From Myxococcales bacterium 68-20 (GTDB lineage: Bacteria > Myxococcota_A > Polyangia > Polyangiales > Polyangiaceae): 64,000 bases of DNA. The position numbers and the translations under genes are program-made. Under the pieces are notes generated by a model. It was given only the letters and a program-made list of their open reading frames with translations, searched no databases and was not told the DNA's origin. The stretch covers positions 309,274-373,273 of the forward strand of contig MKVQ01000023.1 in NCBI GenBank assembly GCA_001899635.1. Direction: 5' to 3'. The first letter of the stretch is position 1. The number at the start of each line of letters is the position of its first letter. Shown here one piece after another: positions 1-8,845 of this stretch.

Positions 1-231
1 TACGCCGGTGGCGGAGCATCCGTCGCCGGAGACGTTGTTGCCATCGTCACACTGTTCGCCAGCCTCGAGCTTGCCGTTCCCCACGAGCGCCGAGGATTGG
101 CTCCTCACGTCCTCTGTTTCGACGGGCGGCGCGCCTTTGCTGCAGGCAACGACGGTCGAGGAGAGCGCGAGGAGCGCTACGGCGATCGTCTTCCAACGTG
201 CAATCGCGTGCGACGGGTTACGTGTGCTCAT
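1..231 (-). CDS. Partial lipoprotein with DUF4215-type Cys repeat (N-terminal 77 residues)
   Basis: The gene runs off the left edge; only the first 77 codons are seen. It starts at an ATG (complement of 229-231). The product has a basic N-terminus, a hydrophobic core (IAVALLALSSTVVA) and a lipobox ending in Cys30 (TVVAC), so export and lipid anchoring are expected. After a short linker comes GNGKLEAGEQCDDGNNVSGD followed by GC, the hallmark of the DUF4215 / myxococcal cysteine-rich repeat, in which acidic residues and cysteines form a compact disulfide-rich module. Such repeats occur on many myxobacterial surface proteins of unknown role. The remainder of the protein, and whether further repeats or an enzyme domain follow, cannot be seen. 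The assignment as lipoprotein is firm; function is unknown. Confidence 0.75.
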   Translation of the reverse strand, partial: MSTRNPSHAIARWKTIAVALLALSSTVVACSKGAPPVETEDVRSQSSALVGNGKLEAGEQCDDGNNVSGDGCSATGV

Positions 232-554
232 GGCAGGTCTTGATCGAGGTGGAGAAGCACGACGCGGGGTCGAGAGGACGACCCGCGATCAGAGCAGAGT
301 CGCCGCTGCTTCGTTCCGAGACAAGGTGAAAGACGCTGTCACCGGACAGCGTGCGTCGGTGGGTGTGGTGAAAGCCTTGCTCCGCACCTCGAGAGAATCG
401 CTCGAAGGTCATCCCCCCGGGGCGTCGTCACGCCCGAGGGGGTGGGCGTTCTTCGAGGAGCTCGCAAACGCGGCGACGAGATCCGTGACGGAGAGCGCGT
501 CACTCGGAGTGTCTTTGAAGTGCTACGCGGATCAACTATGGACGCACGCGCAAC
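232..554. other. Intergenic, no gene seen
   Basis: Region between the start of the leftmost lipoprotein gene and the next possible small gene. I see no convincing coding frame, tRNA or terminator. It must contain the promoter of the leftward lipoprotein gene, but no box stands out. Confidence 0.4.
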
Positions 555-866
555 GTGATTCTCGCGGAGTTCCCCGAGATGACCGCGGCCATCTTCGACA
601 TCAACGCCCGCAGGTTCTTCGAGCCGTTTCCTGGCGCGGCCGCGCCCGTCGCGACAACGATGACCCTCGCCAACGGCGTGAGCGCGCGCGCGATGGAGAG
701 CGCCATGAAGCGGCCGGACAAGGAGGCGGGAAGCGTGGATGTAGCGCTCATGGCTGTGGGCGTCTCCGAGGCTGACGGCTCCGGTCTGTTCATCGTGTGC
801 GCCGGTCACAGCGCGGCTTCCTGTAAGGCCGACATCGAGGCGATCTACGCGTCCGCTCGCCACTGA
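555..866 (+). CDS. Small hypothetical protein (103 aa), possibly truncated
   Basis: A GTG-started frame gives a soluble-looking 103-residue protein with alternating helix/strand character (ILAEFPEMTAAIFDINARRF near the N-terminus, then VDVALMAVGVSEADGSG and a C-terminal helix KADIEAIYASAR). The same frame is open upstream only to a TGA at 516-518, so the gene cannot be much longer at its 5' end. No ribosome-binding site is convincing and I recognise no family. Codon use fits the neighbours. It could be a genuine small gene, or the tail of a decayed one; it is not an obvious shadow because no better frame exists here. Confidence 0.35.
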   Translation: MILAEFPEMTAAIFDINARRFFEPFPGAAAPVATTMTLANGVSARAMESAMKRPDKEAGSVDVALMAVGVSEADGSGLFIVCAGHSAASCKADIEAIYASARH

Positions 867-980
867 TCCCCTCCCCGCGCGCGCCCCCGGTGTCCGCCGG
901 ATGGCTCGCATCGGTGCGGTCCGCGACGGGCTCGCCCGTGCCTTCTCGCGGCTCGCGCGAACTGTGGCAAGATCCGGGGA

Positions 981-1214
981 GTGAGCAGCAACGTCGTCAA
1001 CCTGAACCGGTTCCGCAAGAAGAAGCAGCGGGAGGAAAAGGCCAAGCAGGCCGAGATCAACCGCATCCGGCACGGGCGAACGCAGGCCGAGAAGGACCGT
1101 GAGCGGGCGGAGCGTGAGCGGGCGGCACGCCTGATCGACGGCAAGCGCCTCGAGCGTGGTCCCGAGGAGAACCTCGATGGCGACACAGCCACCGAAAGAT
1201 CGGACGAGGTCTGA
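981..1214 (+). CDS. DUF4169 family protein
   Basis: This 77-residue protein begins at GTG. It opens with VVNLNRFRKKKQREEKAKQA and continues with HGRTQAEKDRERAERERAAR and LIDGKRLE, the layout typical of the small DUF4169 family (Asn-Leu-Arg start, Lys/Arg/Glu-rich helix, HGRTKAE box, LDGHRLE ending). It is almost entirely charged and helical, with no membrane segment. The role of DUF4169 is unknown. A CAAGAT hexamer at 968-973 lies seven bases before the start codon, so the transcript may be leaderless. The next gene starts two bases after its stop codon, so both are probably one transcription unit. Confidence 0.8.
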   Translation: MSSNVVNLNRFRKKKQREEKAKQAEINRIRHGRTQAEKDRERAERERAARLIDGKRLERGPEENLDGDTATERSDEV

Positions 1215-1216
1215 AG

Positions 1217-1597
1217 ATGAGCGACGAGCAAGCGATCCGCGACGTCATCGAGCGGTGGATGGACGGCACCAAGCGTGGTGACACGTCGTCGATCCTCGAC
1301 CTGATGACGGACGACGTGGTCTTCCTCGCGCCCGGTCGCGAGCCGTTCGGCAAGGAGGTCTTCCGCGTGGCCTCCGCCGCCATGACGGGCATGTCCATCG
1401 ACGGCGAGAATCACGTCGAGGAGCTCCACGTCATCGGAGACCACGCCTACGTACGCAGCCGGATCACGGTGACGGTGACGATGCCGGACGGAAAGGTGCT
1501 CCGGCATGCCGGGCACGGTCTTTCGATCTTTCGCAAAGACGACCGCGGCTGGAAGCTCGCACGGGATGCCAACCTGGTCACCGCGGCGAGCCCTTGA
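1217..1597 (+). CDS. SnoaL-like / DUF4440 (NTF2-fold) protein, SgcJ/EcaC type
   Basis: The 126-residue product matches the NTF2-like cone-fold family annotated as SgcJ/EcaC or DUF4440: an N-terminal helix pair (QAIRDVIERWMDGTKRGD), the segment SILDLMTDDVVFLAPGREPF, then four beta strands ending in GWKLARDANL. Family members act as small-molecule-binding proteins or isomerase-like enzymes, but many have no known substrate, and no catalytic set can be fixed here. There is no signal peptide, so it is cytoplasmic. The ATG lies two bases after the stop of the DUF4169 gene, with GACGAGG upstream inside that gene as a possible ribosome-binding site, indicating translational coupling. Confidence 0.8.
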   Translation: MSDEQAIRDVIERWMDGTKRGDTSSILDLMTDDVVFLAPGREPFGKEVFRVASAAMTGMSIDGENHVEELHVIGDHAYVRSRITVTVTMPDGKVLRHAGHGLSIFRKDDRGWKLARDANLVTAASP

Positions 1598-1647
1598 TGA
1601 AGAAGGCGTAGCGCGCGTCCGCCGCAAGGCTGTCGAGAGGAGATCGC

Positions 1648-3018
1648 GTGAGAGAGTCGAACCCCCTCCTGTCGCGCGCACGGTTGCTCCACGGACGCCT
1701 CGTCGCGATGGGGCTTCTCGATCGGCGGCGCCAGGTCCACGGTGCCACCTCTCACGGCTATCGCCTTCAGCCGCCGCTGACCGCAGCCGAGCTGAAGGCC
1801 ATCGAGGCCGAGGCGCAGACACGCCTTCCGGACGAATATCGGCTCTGGGTCACGGAGGTCGCCGACGGCGGGGCAGGACCGAACCATGGGGTCCGTCCGC
1901 TACGCGAAGCGCGCGACGGCGCGAGCAACGAGCTCGGTGAGCTCCGCGCGGCCAAGCCCGTCGTCCTCCCGCTCGGCAAAGGCGAAGACACCGAACACGT
2001 CCTCGTCGCCTCCGGCGCGAGCTCGGGTCAGGTCCGCTCGCTCCATGGCGGCGGCGACGTAGGCACCTTCTTCGATTGGATCGAGTCCTGGCTCGACCGC
2101 GAGTGGGACGACGTCACGTCCCGCCACGAGCGGCGGCAGGCGGAGCTCGCAACGCACCGGCATGCGCTCGAAGCGGGCACCGCCAGTGTCCGTGCGCTCG
2201 ACGAGCTCGCGGTCGAGGCCGGGCTCGACGGCAATCTCGAGGAGTCAGCGCGCCTCTACGCGCTCGCCGGAGAGCGCGTAGAGACCGACCGCGACGTGCC
2301 CGCGCTCCGCAGGCTCTTCGAGCAGTGGACGCACTGCCTCCATTCGCTGACGCGCTTCGACGAAGCGATCCTCGTCGCGCGGCGCGGAGCGCGCTGGGCG
2401 CGAGACGTCGGACAACACGGGCTCGCCAAGCGCATGTGGCAGGTCGAAACACGCTTGCTCGCGGATGTCGGGCGATGCGACGAGGCGCTGGCACGCATGC
2501 TCGACGACGGGTGGCCGCTCGCCCATCAAACGGTCGGCTGGCACTGCGTGATGCGCGGTCGAGGTGCCGAAGCGCTCGTGTATCTCGAGAAGGAGCCCGC
2601 ACGAACCGCGGCCCTCCTGAACACGATCGGGGTCGCGCGGAAGTTGATGGGCAACTACGAAGCAGCGAAGGCGGCTTTCGAAGAGGCGCTCGAGCTCGAG
2701 CCGAGCGCCGCCGTGCTCGACAACCTGGGGATGCTCCTCGCCCGTCGCAAGACGACGAGCAAGGCTGTCGTCCTTCTCAAGCGGGCGCGGGCGCTCGCGC
2801 CGAGCGCCCCCCACGTGCTCGCTTGTTATGGCGGGCTACTCTGGTGCAAAGGCGAGCACGAAGCGGCGATCCTCGAGGTCCGTAGAGCACTCGCCTACAC
2901 TCGCGACGAGTCCGTCGTACGCGAAGCGCTCGACGAGGTCCCGGCGGATGATCGCTGCGAAGCGCTCTTCCGCGAAGCGCGCGCCGCCTCGGCCGTGGAT
3001 GGCTCCCCCCGCGCGTAG
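1648..3018 (+). CDS. SMI1/KNR4-domain protein fused to TPR repeats
   Basis: The start GTG is preceded by GAGAGGAG at good spacing. Residues about 44-155 form an SMI1/KNR4 (SUKH) domain: LTAAELKAIEAEAQTRLPDE, a LWVTEVADGGAGPNHG turn, the strand VVLPLGKGEDTEHVLVASG, and the ending TFFDWIESWLDREW. From about residue 170 to the C-terminus there are helical TPR-like repeats, clearest in NTIGVARKLMGNYEAAKAAF and the following two units. SUKH domains are best known as immunity proteins against polymorphic toxins and as protein-interaction modules. No toxin gene is adjacent, so a scaffold or regulatory role in the cytoplasm is as likely as immunity. The N-terminal 40 residues are basic and unassigned. 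Confidence 0.75.
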   Translation: MRESNPLLSRARLLHGRLVAMGLLDRRRQVHGATSHGYRLQPPLTAAELKAIEAEAQTRLPDEYRLWVTEVADGGAGPNHGVRPLREARDGASNELGELRAAKPVVLPLGKGEDTEHVLVASGASSGQVRSLHGGGDVGTFFDWIESWLDREWDDVTSRHERRQAELATHRHALEAGTASVRALDELAVEAGLDGNLEESARLYALAGERVETDRDVPALRRLFEQWTHCLHSLTRFDEAILVARRGARWARDVGQHGLAKRMWQVETRLLADVGRCDEALARMLDDGWPLAHQTVGWHCVMRGRGAEALVYLEKEPARTAALLNTIGVARKLMGNYEAAKAAFEEALELEPSAAVLDNLGMLLARRKTTSKAVVLLKRARALAPSAPHVLACYGGLLWCKGEHEAAILEVRRALAYTRDESVVREALDEVPADDRCEALFREARAASAVDGSPRA

Positions 3019-3203
3019 CTGACCGAGCGGGTCGATCTCGCGCGCGGGCGGCGGAGCCGAGCGCAGACCTCGAGCTCGGCTTGCCTCCCAGGGCTGCGGA
3101 CCGGCGATCCGTCGCGTCGCGACGTTCAGTCGGTCGAAGACGTTGGTCGTGCTGATCGCGGCTCGACGCCGCGAGGACCTCACGCATCCGCTACACTCAC
3201 CGC

Positions 3204-3914
3204 GTGAACGCAGATCGACTCGCGGCACTGACCGGTGCTCAGCTCGTGAAGATCGCGACGGAGGACGCCTCGTCGTTCAAACCGGTTGGTGCGGAGCTGG
3301 AACGCCGTGCTCCCGATCCGCGCGCGGCAGATGCGCTCATTGATGCCTATCGCAAGGGAGCAATCCCGCCGTGGCTCGTCGCCCACTTACTCGGGTGCGT
3401 GCGCGCGGCGCAAGGATACGAAGTAGCACGCGAGGTCCTTCTCGCCGCGCCGGGCCTTCTAGCAGAGTCGTACGCGGGACCCGCTATGGCGCGCATCGCG
3501 GGCGCAGCTGCACATGACGACCTGGTGGGTATCATGATGAACGCACCTCGGCTGCGAAGCCGCGAAGGTGCAGCGTACGGGTTGAGTGTCCTGAAGCGAC
3601 CGGGCACGGCCTCGCTCGTGCTCCACGCGGTGCAGGCCGGCCGCGTGCGGCGTCATCCGGCGGCGTTCATCGTGGGGAGCTTGCCGGATGCGCTTCCCGC
3701 CATTCTCGAGTGGTTCAGCAGCGAGGACGAGACCACCGAGGCGATGGCCCTCGACGCAGCCTTCTCTCTCGTCACGCAGACCGCGGGCGATCCGGACATC
3801 GGGCTGGCGTGGGCGATTCGCCGAACGCTCGATGGAGGACGCGTGAAGCAAGCACCGCGCACGCGTCAGGCGATGTTGATGCGCATCGCGCCAGTGCTCC
3901 GACGAGGTACGTAG
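3204..3914 (+). CDS. Hypothetical alpha-helical (HEAT-like) protein
   Basis: The 236-residue product is made of consecutive amphipathic helices without a signal peptide or membrane segment, giving the look of a short HEAT/ARM-type solenoid (for example DALIDAYRKGAIPPWLVAHL, GYEVAREVLLAAPGLLAES and EAMALDAAFSLVTQTAGD). I recognise no named family. The GTG start is supported by a TACACT hexamer at 3192-3197, only six bases upstream, a spacing that places the transcription start at the start codon, so a leaderless mRNA is likely. The gene stands alone between longer gaps. Confidence 0.65.
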   Translation: MNADRLAALTGAQLVKIATEDASSFKPVGAELERRAPDPRAADALIDAYRKGAIPPWLVAHLLGCVRAAQGYEVAREVLLAAPGLLAESYAGPAMARIAGAAAHDDLVGIMMNAPRLRSREGAAYGLSVLKRPGTASLVLHAVQAGRVRRHPAAFIVGSLPDALPAILEWFSSEDETTEAMALDAAFSLVTQTAGDPDIGLAWAIRRTLDGGRVKQAPRTRQAMLMRIAPVLRRGT

Positions 3915-4275
3915 TCAATGAACCTCGCCTGACCGGGTTCCGAGATCGGCATCGAGGATGCGGTTCGGTCCGCTCGTTGATGCGCCGGTCGCGCGCCAAC
4001 GGACAGAAGTCGAGCCAGCGACGGTCAGTCTCGCGCCGGTAGTGCTCGGTCTGCGGCAGCGAAATGCTGCCATCTGGTCTGCGTGGGCTTTCACGAAGGC
4101 CGAATTTGGCGCGCCGCCGTTCGCGCGGCGAGCGCGCGCGGAGCGCGAAATGGAGCGCGCCCCCTGCCCCTTTCCACTTCCAATCTATGCCAGAGACGGG
4201 GGCTTGCGGCAAGCCCCGGGTCGTGCCGCACAGTCACCAGCCGCACGCGAGAACCGTGCAGAGCGGAGGATCGGA
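3915..4275. other. Intergenic, upstream of monooxygenase gene
   Basis: About 360 bases with no convincing gene. A perfect 8-bp hairpin (GGGGCTTG/CAAGCCCC, positions 4199-4217, 3-base loop) is present but lacks a T-tract. GGAGGA at 4265-4270 is the ribosome-binding site of the next gene. The open frame that continues upstream of 4276 is low-complexity and lacks family similarity. Confidence 0.4.
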
Positions 4276-5781
4276 ATGCGCGACGAAGCAGGACGCAGTG
4301 TGACGATCGCAAACCATGCGGTGGTGATCGCCGGAGGAGGTCCGACCGGCATGATGTTGGCGGCCGAGCTGGCGCTTTCGCGAGTCGACGTCGCCATCGT
4401 CGAGCGGCGCGAAAACCAAGACATCGCCGGCTCGCGCGCAGGAGGTCTGCACGCACGCACGATCGAGGTGCTCGATCAGCGGGGGATCGCCGAGCGCTTC
4501 CTTTCACAAGGGCAGGTCGGTCAGGTCGCGGGCTTCTCGTTCATCCCTCTCGACATCAGCGACTTCCCCACTCGCCACAACTACGGGCTCGGGCTCTGGC
4601 AGAGCCGCATCGAGAGCATCATGGCCGACTGGGTCTCTGAGCTGCCGGTGAAGTTCTATCGCGGGCGTGAGGTAGCGGGGCTTGCGCAGGACGACACCGG
4701 CGTCGACGTCGAGCTCTCCGACGGAACGTCGCTGCGAGCGAAGTACCTCGTCGGGTGCGACGGAGGTCGGAGCCTGATCCGCAAGAAGGCGGGGATCGAC
4801 TTCCCGGGATGGGACGCGTCGACGAGCTACCTGATCGCCGAGGTCGAGATGACCGAAGAACCGGCGTCGGGCATCCGCCGCGGTGAAAAGGGCGTCAATG
4901 CTCTGGGTAAGCTGGAGGACGGGAAGCGCGTGCGCGTCGTGTTGGTCGAACCGCACGTCGGCAAAGGCGACGAGCCGACGCTACAAGACCTCCGCGATGC
5001 GCTCATCGCCGTCTATGGGACGGACTTCGGTGTTCGTAATCCGAGTTGGCTATCCAGATTCACCGACATGGCTCGGCAGGCGGCGTCCTACCGAGAGCGA
5101 CGGGTGCTCTTGGCCGGCGACGCGGCGCACGTGCATTCCCCTGCGGGCGGCCAGGGCCTCAACATAGGTGTCCAGGATGCCGTAAACTTGGGATGGAAGC
5201 TCGCCCAGGTGGTCCACGGGACATCCCCCGACGGCCTCCTCGATACCTACCATGCCGAGCGGCATCCCATCGGTGCGCGCGTGCTCCGGCTCACCATGGC
5301 GCAAACCGCGCTCGGCCGCGGTGACGATCGCACGGAGGCCTTGCGCGAGAACATGTCCGAGCTCTTGCGGATGGACGAGCCTCGCAAGCGATACGCCGCG
5401 ATGATGTCGGGCCTCGACGTCCACTACGACCTCGGTGAGGGACACCCGCTGCTCGGTCGTCGCATGCCCGATCTCGATTTGGTCACCGAACGCGGCCCGC
5501 AGCGCGTGTTCCCCCTGCTGCATGATGCCCGAGCGGTATTCCTCAACCTCGGTGAGCCTGGAGCCTTCGACATCACTCCGTGGGCGGAACGGGTTCGGCT
5601 GATCGACGCTCGCTACGCTGGTAAGTGGGAGCTCCCGGTGTTCGGAGCGGTCTCTGCTCCGGCCGCCGTGTTGATTCGGCCCGACGGATACGTCGCGTGG
5701 GCCTCCGACGGCACGGACCACGGCCTTCGTGACGCCCTCACCAAATGGTTCGGACCGCCCACAGCGGAAGCGCTCCCGTAG
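4276..5781 (+). CDS. FAD-dependent aromatic-ring monooxygenase (PheA/TfdB class)
   Basis: The 501-residue flavoprotein has all three class A monooxygenase signatures: the dinucleotide-binding GGGPTG at residues 20-25, the DG motif VGCDGGRS around 159-166, and the FAD-ribityl motif GDAAHVHSPAGGQGLN from residue 281. A C-terminal thioredoxin-like extension ends with VLIRPDGYVAWASDG, as in phenol hydroxylase, TfdB and tetracycline/rifampicin hydroxylase relatives. It would use NAD(P)H and O2 to hydroxylate an aromatic or polyketide substrate in the cytosol; the substrate cannot be deduced. I chose this ATG because GGAGGA lies six bases upstream and the flavin motif then sits at the usual distance from the N-terminus. 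A convergent gene follows. Confidence 0.88.
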   Translation: MRDEAGRSVTIANHAVVIAGGGPTGMMLAAELALSRVDVAIVERRENQDIAGSRAGGLHARTIEVLDQRGIAERFLSQGQVGQVAGFSFIPLDISDFPTRHNYGLGLWQSRIESIMADWVSELPVKFYRGREVAGLAQDDTGVDVELSDGTSLRAKYLVGCDGGRSLIRKKAGIDFPGWDASTSYLIAEVEMTEEPASGIRRGEKGVNALGKLEDGKRVRVVLVEPHVGKGDEPTLQDLRDALIAVYGTDFGVRNPSWLSRFTDMARQAASYRERRVLLAGDAAHVHSPAGGQGLNIGVQDAVNLGWKLAQVVHGTSPDGLLDTYHAERHPIGARVLRLTMAQTALGRGDDRTEALRENMSELLRMDEPRKRYAAMMSGLDVHYDLGEGHPLLGRRMPDLDLVTERGPQRVFPLLHDARAVFLNLGEPGAFDITPWAERVRLIDARYAGKWELPVFGAVSAPAAVLIRPDGYVAWASDGTDHGLRDALTKWFGPPTAEALP

Positions 5782-5886
5782 CCATGGTCGAAAGCGATCG
5801 GGCTCGGCGCAGCGCTCGCACGCGTCTTCGATCTGCTGCACGCCTCGCCTGCTCGGTCGATCGAGCGAAGCGGCACCCTCGAGGGG

Positions 5887-5906
5887 GATCGGCTCAGAAG
5901 CCGATC
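5887..5906. repeat. Perfect 8-bp hairpin at convergent gene ends
   Basis: GATCGGCT and AGCCGATC flank a 4-base loop and overlap the stop codon of the leftward outer-membrane gene. It sits between two convergent genes, where a bidirectional terminator would be useful, but there is no T-tract on either side, so termination is only a possibility. Confidence 0.3.
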
Positions 5907-7609
5907 TGACCGCCAATCTCGGGCGCGACGCTCGAGGCGAAAGCATGGATGAAGGCGAGGTTGACGCGAGCTCCGGCCATCAGGGCAAACCGTGGGGTGA
6001 CCGCGTAGCGAGCACCACCGCCGATGGCGACGAAGGCGGGCCCAGCGATGCGCCATGCGTCGACGTCTCGCTCGGTCCGCCCTGTCCCGGCCCGAGGGTC
6101 CTCCACGACTCGTACCGGCATCCGCGTCTCGAACTGAGCAAGCCCAGCCCCACCGAACACGTAGGGTGCAAAGCCCTTCTTGGCGAGCGCGTCTTTCCCG
6201 AACACATACGTCGCTCGGGCCTCGAGGTGGACTGGCATCGCGAAGCGCTTGCCGTCGACCTCTGCCTCGGACCCGGGATAGTTGTTGAGGACGAGGCCGA
6301 GGCGAGCGCCGAGCAGAACGTTGTCATTGATGGCCCAATCGACCGTGAGCATCACCCGGATGTTGCCGAGGGTGCCTCCACCGGGGGCGATCCTGTCGCG
6401 GCCGCCCTCTCTGGAGAGGCGGATCGAGTCGTTCTCCGCCGCCATCCCTGGATCTCGTGAGGGATAGTCGCTGCCGTCGCTTCGCGTGCAGTAGTAGTTC
6501 GCGTCGTTGACCGGCGTTGCTCCGGGCGTCCTCAGCTTGCAAACGTCGTCTGCACTCGGCACGAACGAGTAGTCGAGCGCGCCCGCGACGCCGACCCAGA
6601 TCCGCGGAGCCTTGTTCATGCGTCTCTGGTAGTCGACACACCGTGCGTTCACGCATTGGTTGCTCTTGCACTCGCTGGCGTCCTCGCAGAACTCCCCGCC
6701 CTCCTTGCCGACCGGCTCGACTTTCGACGCATCGGCGGCAGCACGTGCCGAAGCCTTCACGCATCCGGGAAAGTTCGGCGGGCAGTCCCCCGTGTCTTCG
6801 CACTGCGTGGGAGGCGGTGCGTTCGGCAAGTGTGGCGGCTCTGCCAGCTTCTCCTTCTTGATCGGCACCCTGTAGGGGTTGACGCGATCGCCGCCGATGG
6901 CGACGGGGTCATTGTCTTCGTTGAATCCCAGGAGGTAATACTCGGTCGTGCCCTGCAGGACGTCTGCGCACGGAAGCTCGGCCCCCCAGCCGTTCTCGCC
7001 AATCTTCTGGAGCTCGGCAGCCTTCCACTCCGTCATCCCGAATCCCCTGTAGCGGACCTTCGCTTTGACGATTGGCTCCTCGCCCGCATACTCGGCATAG
7101 ACCGGAATCGGGGTCCGCTCCTGCTGCGCGGCGACCGGAGCGTGCGTGAAGTCGCCCTGCGGAGAATGGCCCGGGCTGCGCGTGGCGTTCGTAGCGACCC
7201 GCTTTTTTGCTTCTGCAAACGCTTGCTCGAGGTCCTTCGTCTTGACGTCGGGATCGAGCGCGGCCGAGGAGTCGATCTTGATCGCTTCGATGAAGTTCGC
7301 GATGGCCTCCTCCCTATCGGCGCGGGCGCCGATCTGAATGACCGCAAGGTCGCGCTTGAGACTCGACCGCAACTGAGGAGGGCACTTGGCCGTTCCGCAC
7401 ATGGTGATGGCCTTCTCGAGCTTCTCCTGTGCGTACGCGAAGTCCGTCGCCAGGTAGTCCTCGCCCATGGCCTTCTTCTGAAGTGCCCTGGCGTCGGTCT
7501 CCACTCTGCCCTGCGCACGCGCGGTCGGCGACGAGAAGAACAAAGCAAAGCTAGTCGCAAGCAACAAGGCGACACCGAGGAGGTGCCGCGGCCCTGTCGG
7601 AGAGCTCAC
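5894..7609 (-). CDS. Exported outer-membrane protein: TPR-like front, Cys-rich middle, C-terminal beta-barrel
   Basis: From GTG 7609 the product has a clean Sec signal (PRHLLGVALLLATSFALFF, cleavage near ARA-QG). I prefer this start to the TTG 57 bases upstream because AGGAAGGA precedes it and the signal peptide then has normal length. The first part of the mature protein is helical and TPR-like (DYLATDFAYAQEKLEKAITM). A middle segment carries paired cysteines (CEDTGDCPPNFPGC and CEDASECKSNQCVNARC). The last roughly 200 residues alternate short strands and glycine turns (WVGVAGALDYSF, ARATYVFGKDALA, FVAIGGGARYAVTPRFALM) and end in Phe, as expected for an outer-membrane barrel recognised by BamA. 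This architecture recurs in Polyangia proteins of unknown function. Confidence 0.72.
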   Translation of the reverse strand: MSSPTGPRHLLGVALLLATSFALFFSSPTARAQGRVETDARALQKKAMGEDYLATDFAYAQEKLEKAITMCGTAKCPPQLRSSLKRDLAVIQIGARADREEAIANFIEAIKIDSSAALDPDVKTKDLEQAFAEAKKRVATNATRSPGHSPQGDFTHAPVAAQQERTPIPVYAEYAGEEPIVKAKVRYRGFGMTEWKAAELQKIGENGWGAELPCADVLQGTTEYYLLGFNEDNDPVAIGGDRVNPYRVPIKKEKLAEPPHLPNAPPPTQCEDTGDCPPNFPGCVKASARAAADASKVEPVGKEGGEFCEDASECKSNQCVNARCVDYQRRMNKAPRIWVGVAGALDYSFVPSADDVCKLRTPGATPVNDANYYCTRSDGSDYPSRDPGMAAENDSIRLSREGGRDRIAPGGGTLGNIRVMLTVDWAINDNVLLGARLGLVLNNYPGSEAEVDGKRFAMPVHLEARATYVFGKDALAKKGFAPYVFGGAGLAQFETRMPVRVVEDPRAGTGRTERDVDAWRIAGPAFVAIGGGARYAVTPRFALMAGARVNLAFIHAFASSVAPEIGGQIGF

Positions 7610-7875
7610 AAATCGATTCCTTCCTAGATTGCCGACGCTCTCGGCCAGGCCCGGCATTGCGCCCAAGCAGGCGCCTGGATCTTCCTGCCCAGTGTGCGGA
7701 GCCGCGGGCGGCGGTTCACTTTTTCTTCATCGTCGTCGTGCCGAGCTCTCGGAGGCGGAGGACGACGCGCGTCCGCTCGTTGCCATAGATGAAGCGGGAC
7801 GCAGCAGATCGGGTCGTTCCGGCACGCCGGTCTGTGATGGACTCGTCACCCATGAAGATCGAGCTCGCAAGGAAG
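7610..7875. other. Intergenic with a 45-codon leftward frame
   Basis: Upstream region of the outer-membrane protein gene. A leftward ATG frame at 7716-7853 would encode 45 residues ending in RVVLRLRELGTTTMKKK. It could be the surviving C-terminal tail of a lost gene, but no family is recognised and it may be chance. Confidence 0.3.
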
Positions 7876-7878
7876 TAG

Positions 7879-8190
7879 CCGGGGCTCAACAACTACCGGC
7901 TCAACCGCCAGCCCGGCAGCGTCTTCGCCGCCCCCTACGCCGTCATCGGCGCGGCCCCGCAATGCTGCGGCGCGTACGGGCTCGTGGCGACCGTGCGCAA
8001 CCTCGGTACCGCGCCGCTGCCGCCCGGCGTCGCCGTCGGGTTCTACATGGGCACAGCGCCGAACGGCACACTGCTCGGCACGGGCGCAACGACGAAGGCG
8101 CTCAATCCGGCCGAGGGCGACAAGTGGTCCTGCCACTGCCCAACGCGCCGCTCGCGATCACGAGCGGGAACTACCACCTCCGCCGTTAAC
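7879..8190 (+). pseudogene. CARDB-type repeat-protein fragment, truncated and frameshifted
   Basis: Immediately after an in-frame TAG (7876-7878) a good reading frame begins: LNNYRLNRQPGSVFAAPYAV, then AYGLVATVRNLGTAPLPPGV and VGFYMGTAPNGTLLGTGATT. This is the LNN(Y/F)RxN start plus CARDB/adhesion-like beta-sandwich seen inside large VCBS/FG-GAP repeat proteins of Polyangia. After NPAEGDK near 8122 the frame must shift by one base to continue as VVLPLPNAPLAITSGNYHL and stop at TAA 8188-8190. There is no start codon or leader, so this is an internal fragment of a much larger gene that has been lost, inactivated by at least a truncation and a one-base deletion. Confidence 0.7.
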
Positions 8191-8499
8191 CTCGGTTAAC
8201 GACCTCGGCTGAAGTCCGGGCCAACGCCGCCGCATCGTCCTCGCGGTCGTTAACTAGATTAAGAACCGCGAGGGAGTCGGGCGAGCGCCGCCGGCGCGTC
8301 CTCAGCGCGACGAGGCCATGAACTTAGGCATCGTTCGGCACACGCAGGATTTCGACCGCCTCTTCAAGGTCGATCCCACGCGCCGCGCCAGAAGCTCCTG
8401 CGCTTCTTCGCGCACGGCCAGGTGTTGCTCCCCCCTCAGCCGGAGGGCACATACGTGGCCACGAGCACGCTCCCACCGCTCGTGGCCTTGGCCGAAATG
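8191..8499. other. Intergenic, possible second degraded frame
   Basis: No intact gene. A frame starting MNLGIVRHTQDFDRLFKVDP at 8318 continues only if shifted near 8385 into LLRFFAHGQVLLPPQPEG and TSTLPPLVALAE, which has natural codon use. This hints at a second decayed gene, but the family is not recognised and the frame runs into the tRNA terminator. Confidence 0.3.
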
Positions 8500-8529
8500 A
8501 AAAAACCCGCGATCCGGAGAGCGCGGGTT
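8500..8529 (-). terminator. Rho-independent terminator of tRNA-fMet
   Basis: On the minus strand, AACCCGCG, a 10-base loop and CGCGGGTT are followed by a run of six T (with the last stem bases). It lies 20 bases past the 3' end of the tRNA. Stem, loop and T-tract all fit an intrinsic terminator. Confidence 0.8.
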
Positions 8530-8549
8530 CCTTCGTCGTCTAGCGATTG

Positions 8550-8623
<74 letters not shown>

Positions 8624-8845
8624 TCACCTTCCGGGTTCAACCGGAACTCGGCGAACCGAGTGACGAGACGTTTACGACGCGATGCCGCTCGATGTCACGA
8701 TCCAAATCGCGGTCGGAGTGAGATCGTGCCTCCACCCCCTCTTCAGCGGCCGGTGGCTGAGCTTCCGCGGGGTCATGACCGCTCTGCAGTCGTCGGCCAC
8801 GCACGAGGCCGTGTTCGAGAAGCGCGTGGCCACGTCGAGCTCGAC

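Noticed and set aside
4199..4217. Terminator upstream of the monooxygenase gene
   Set aside because: The hairpin is perfect but has no T-tract and no gene ends close before it.
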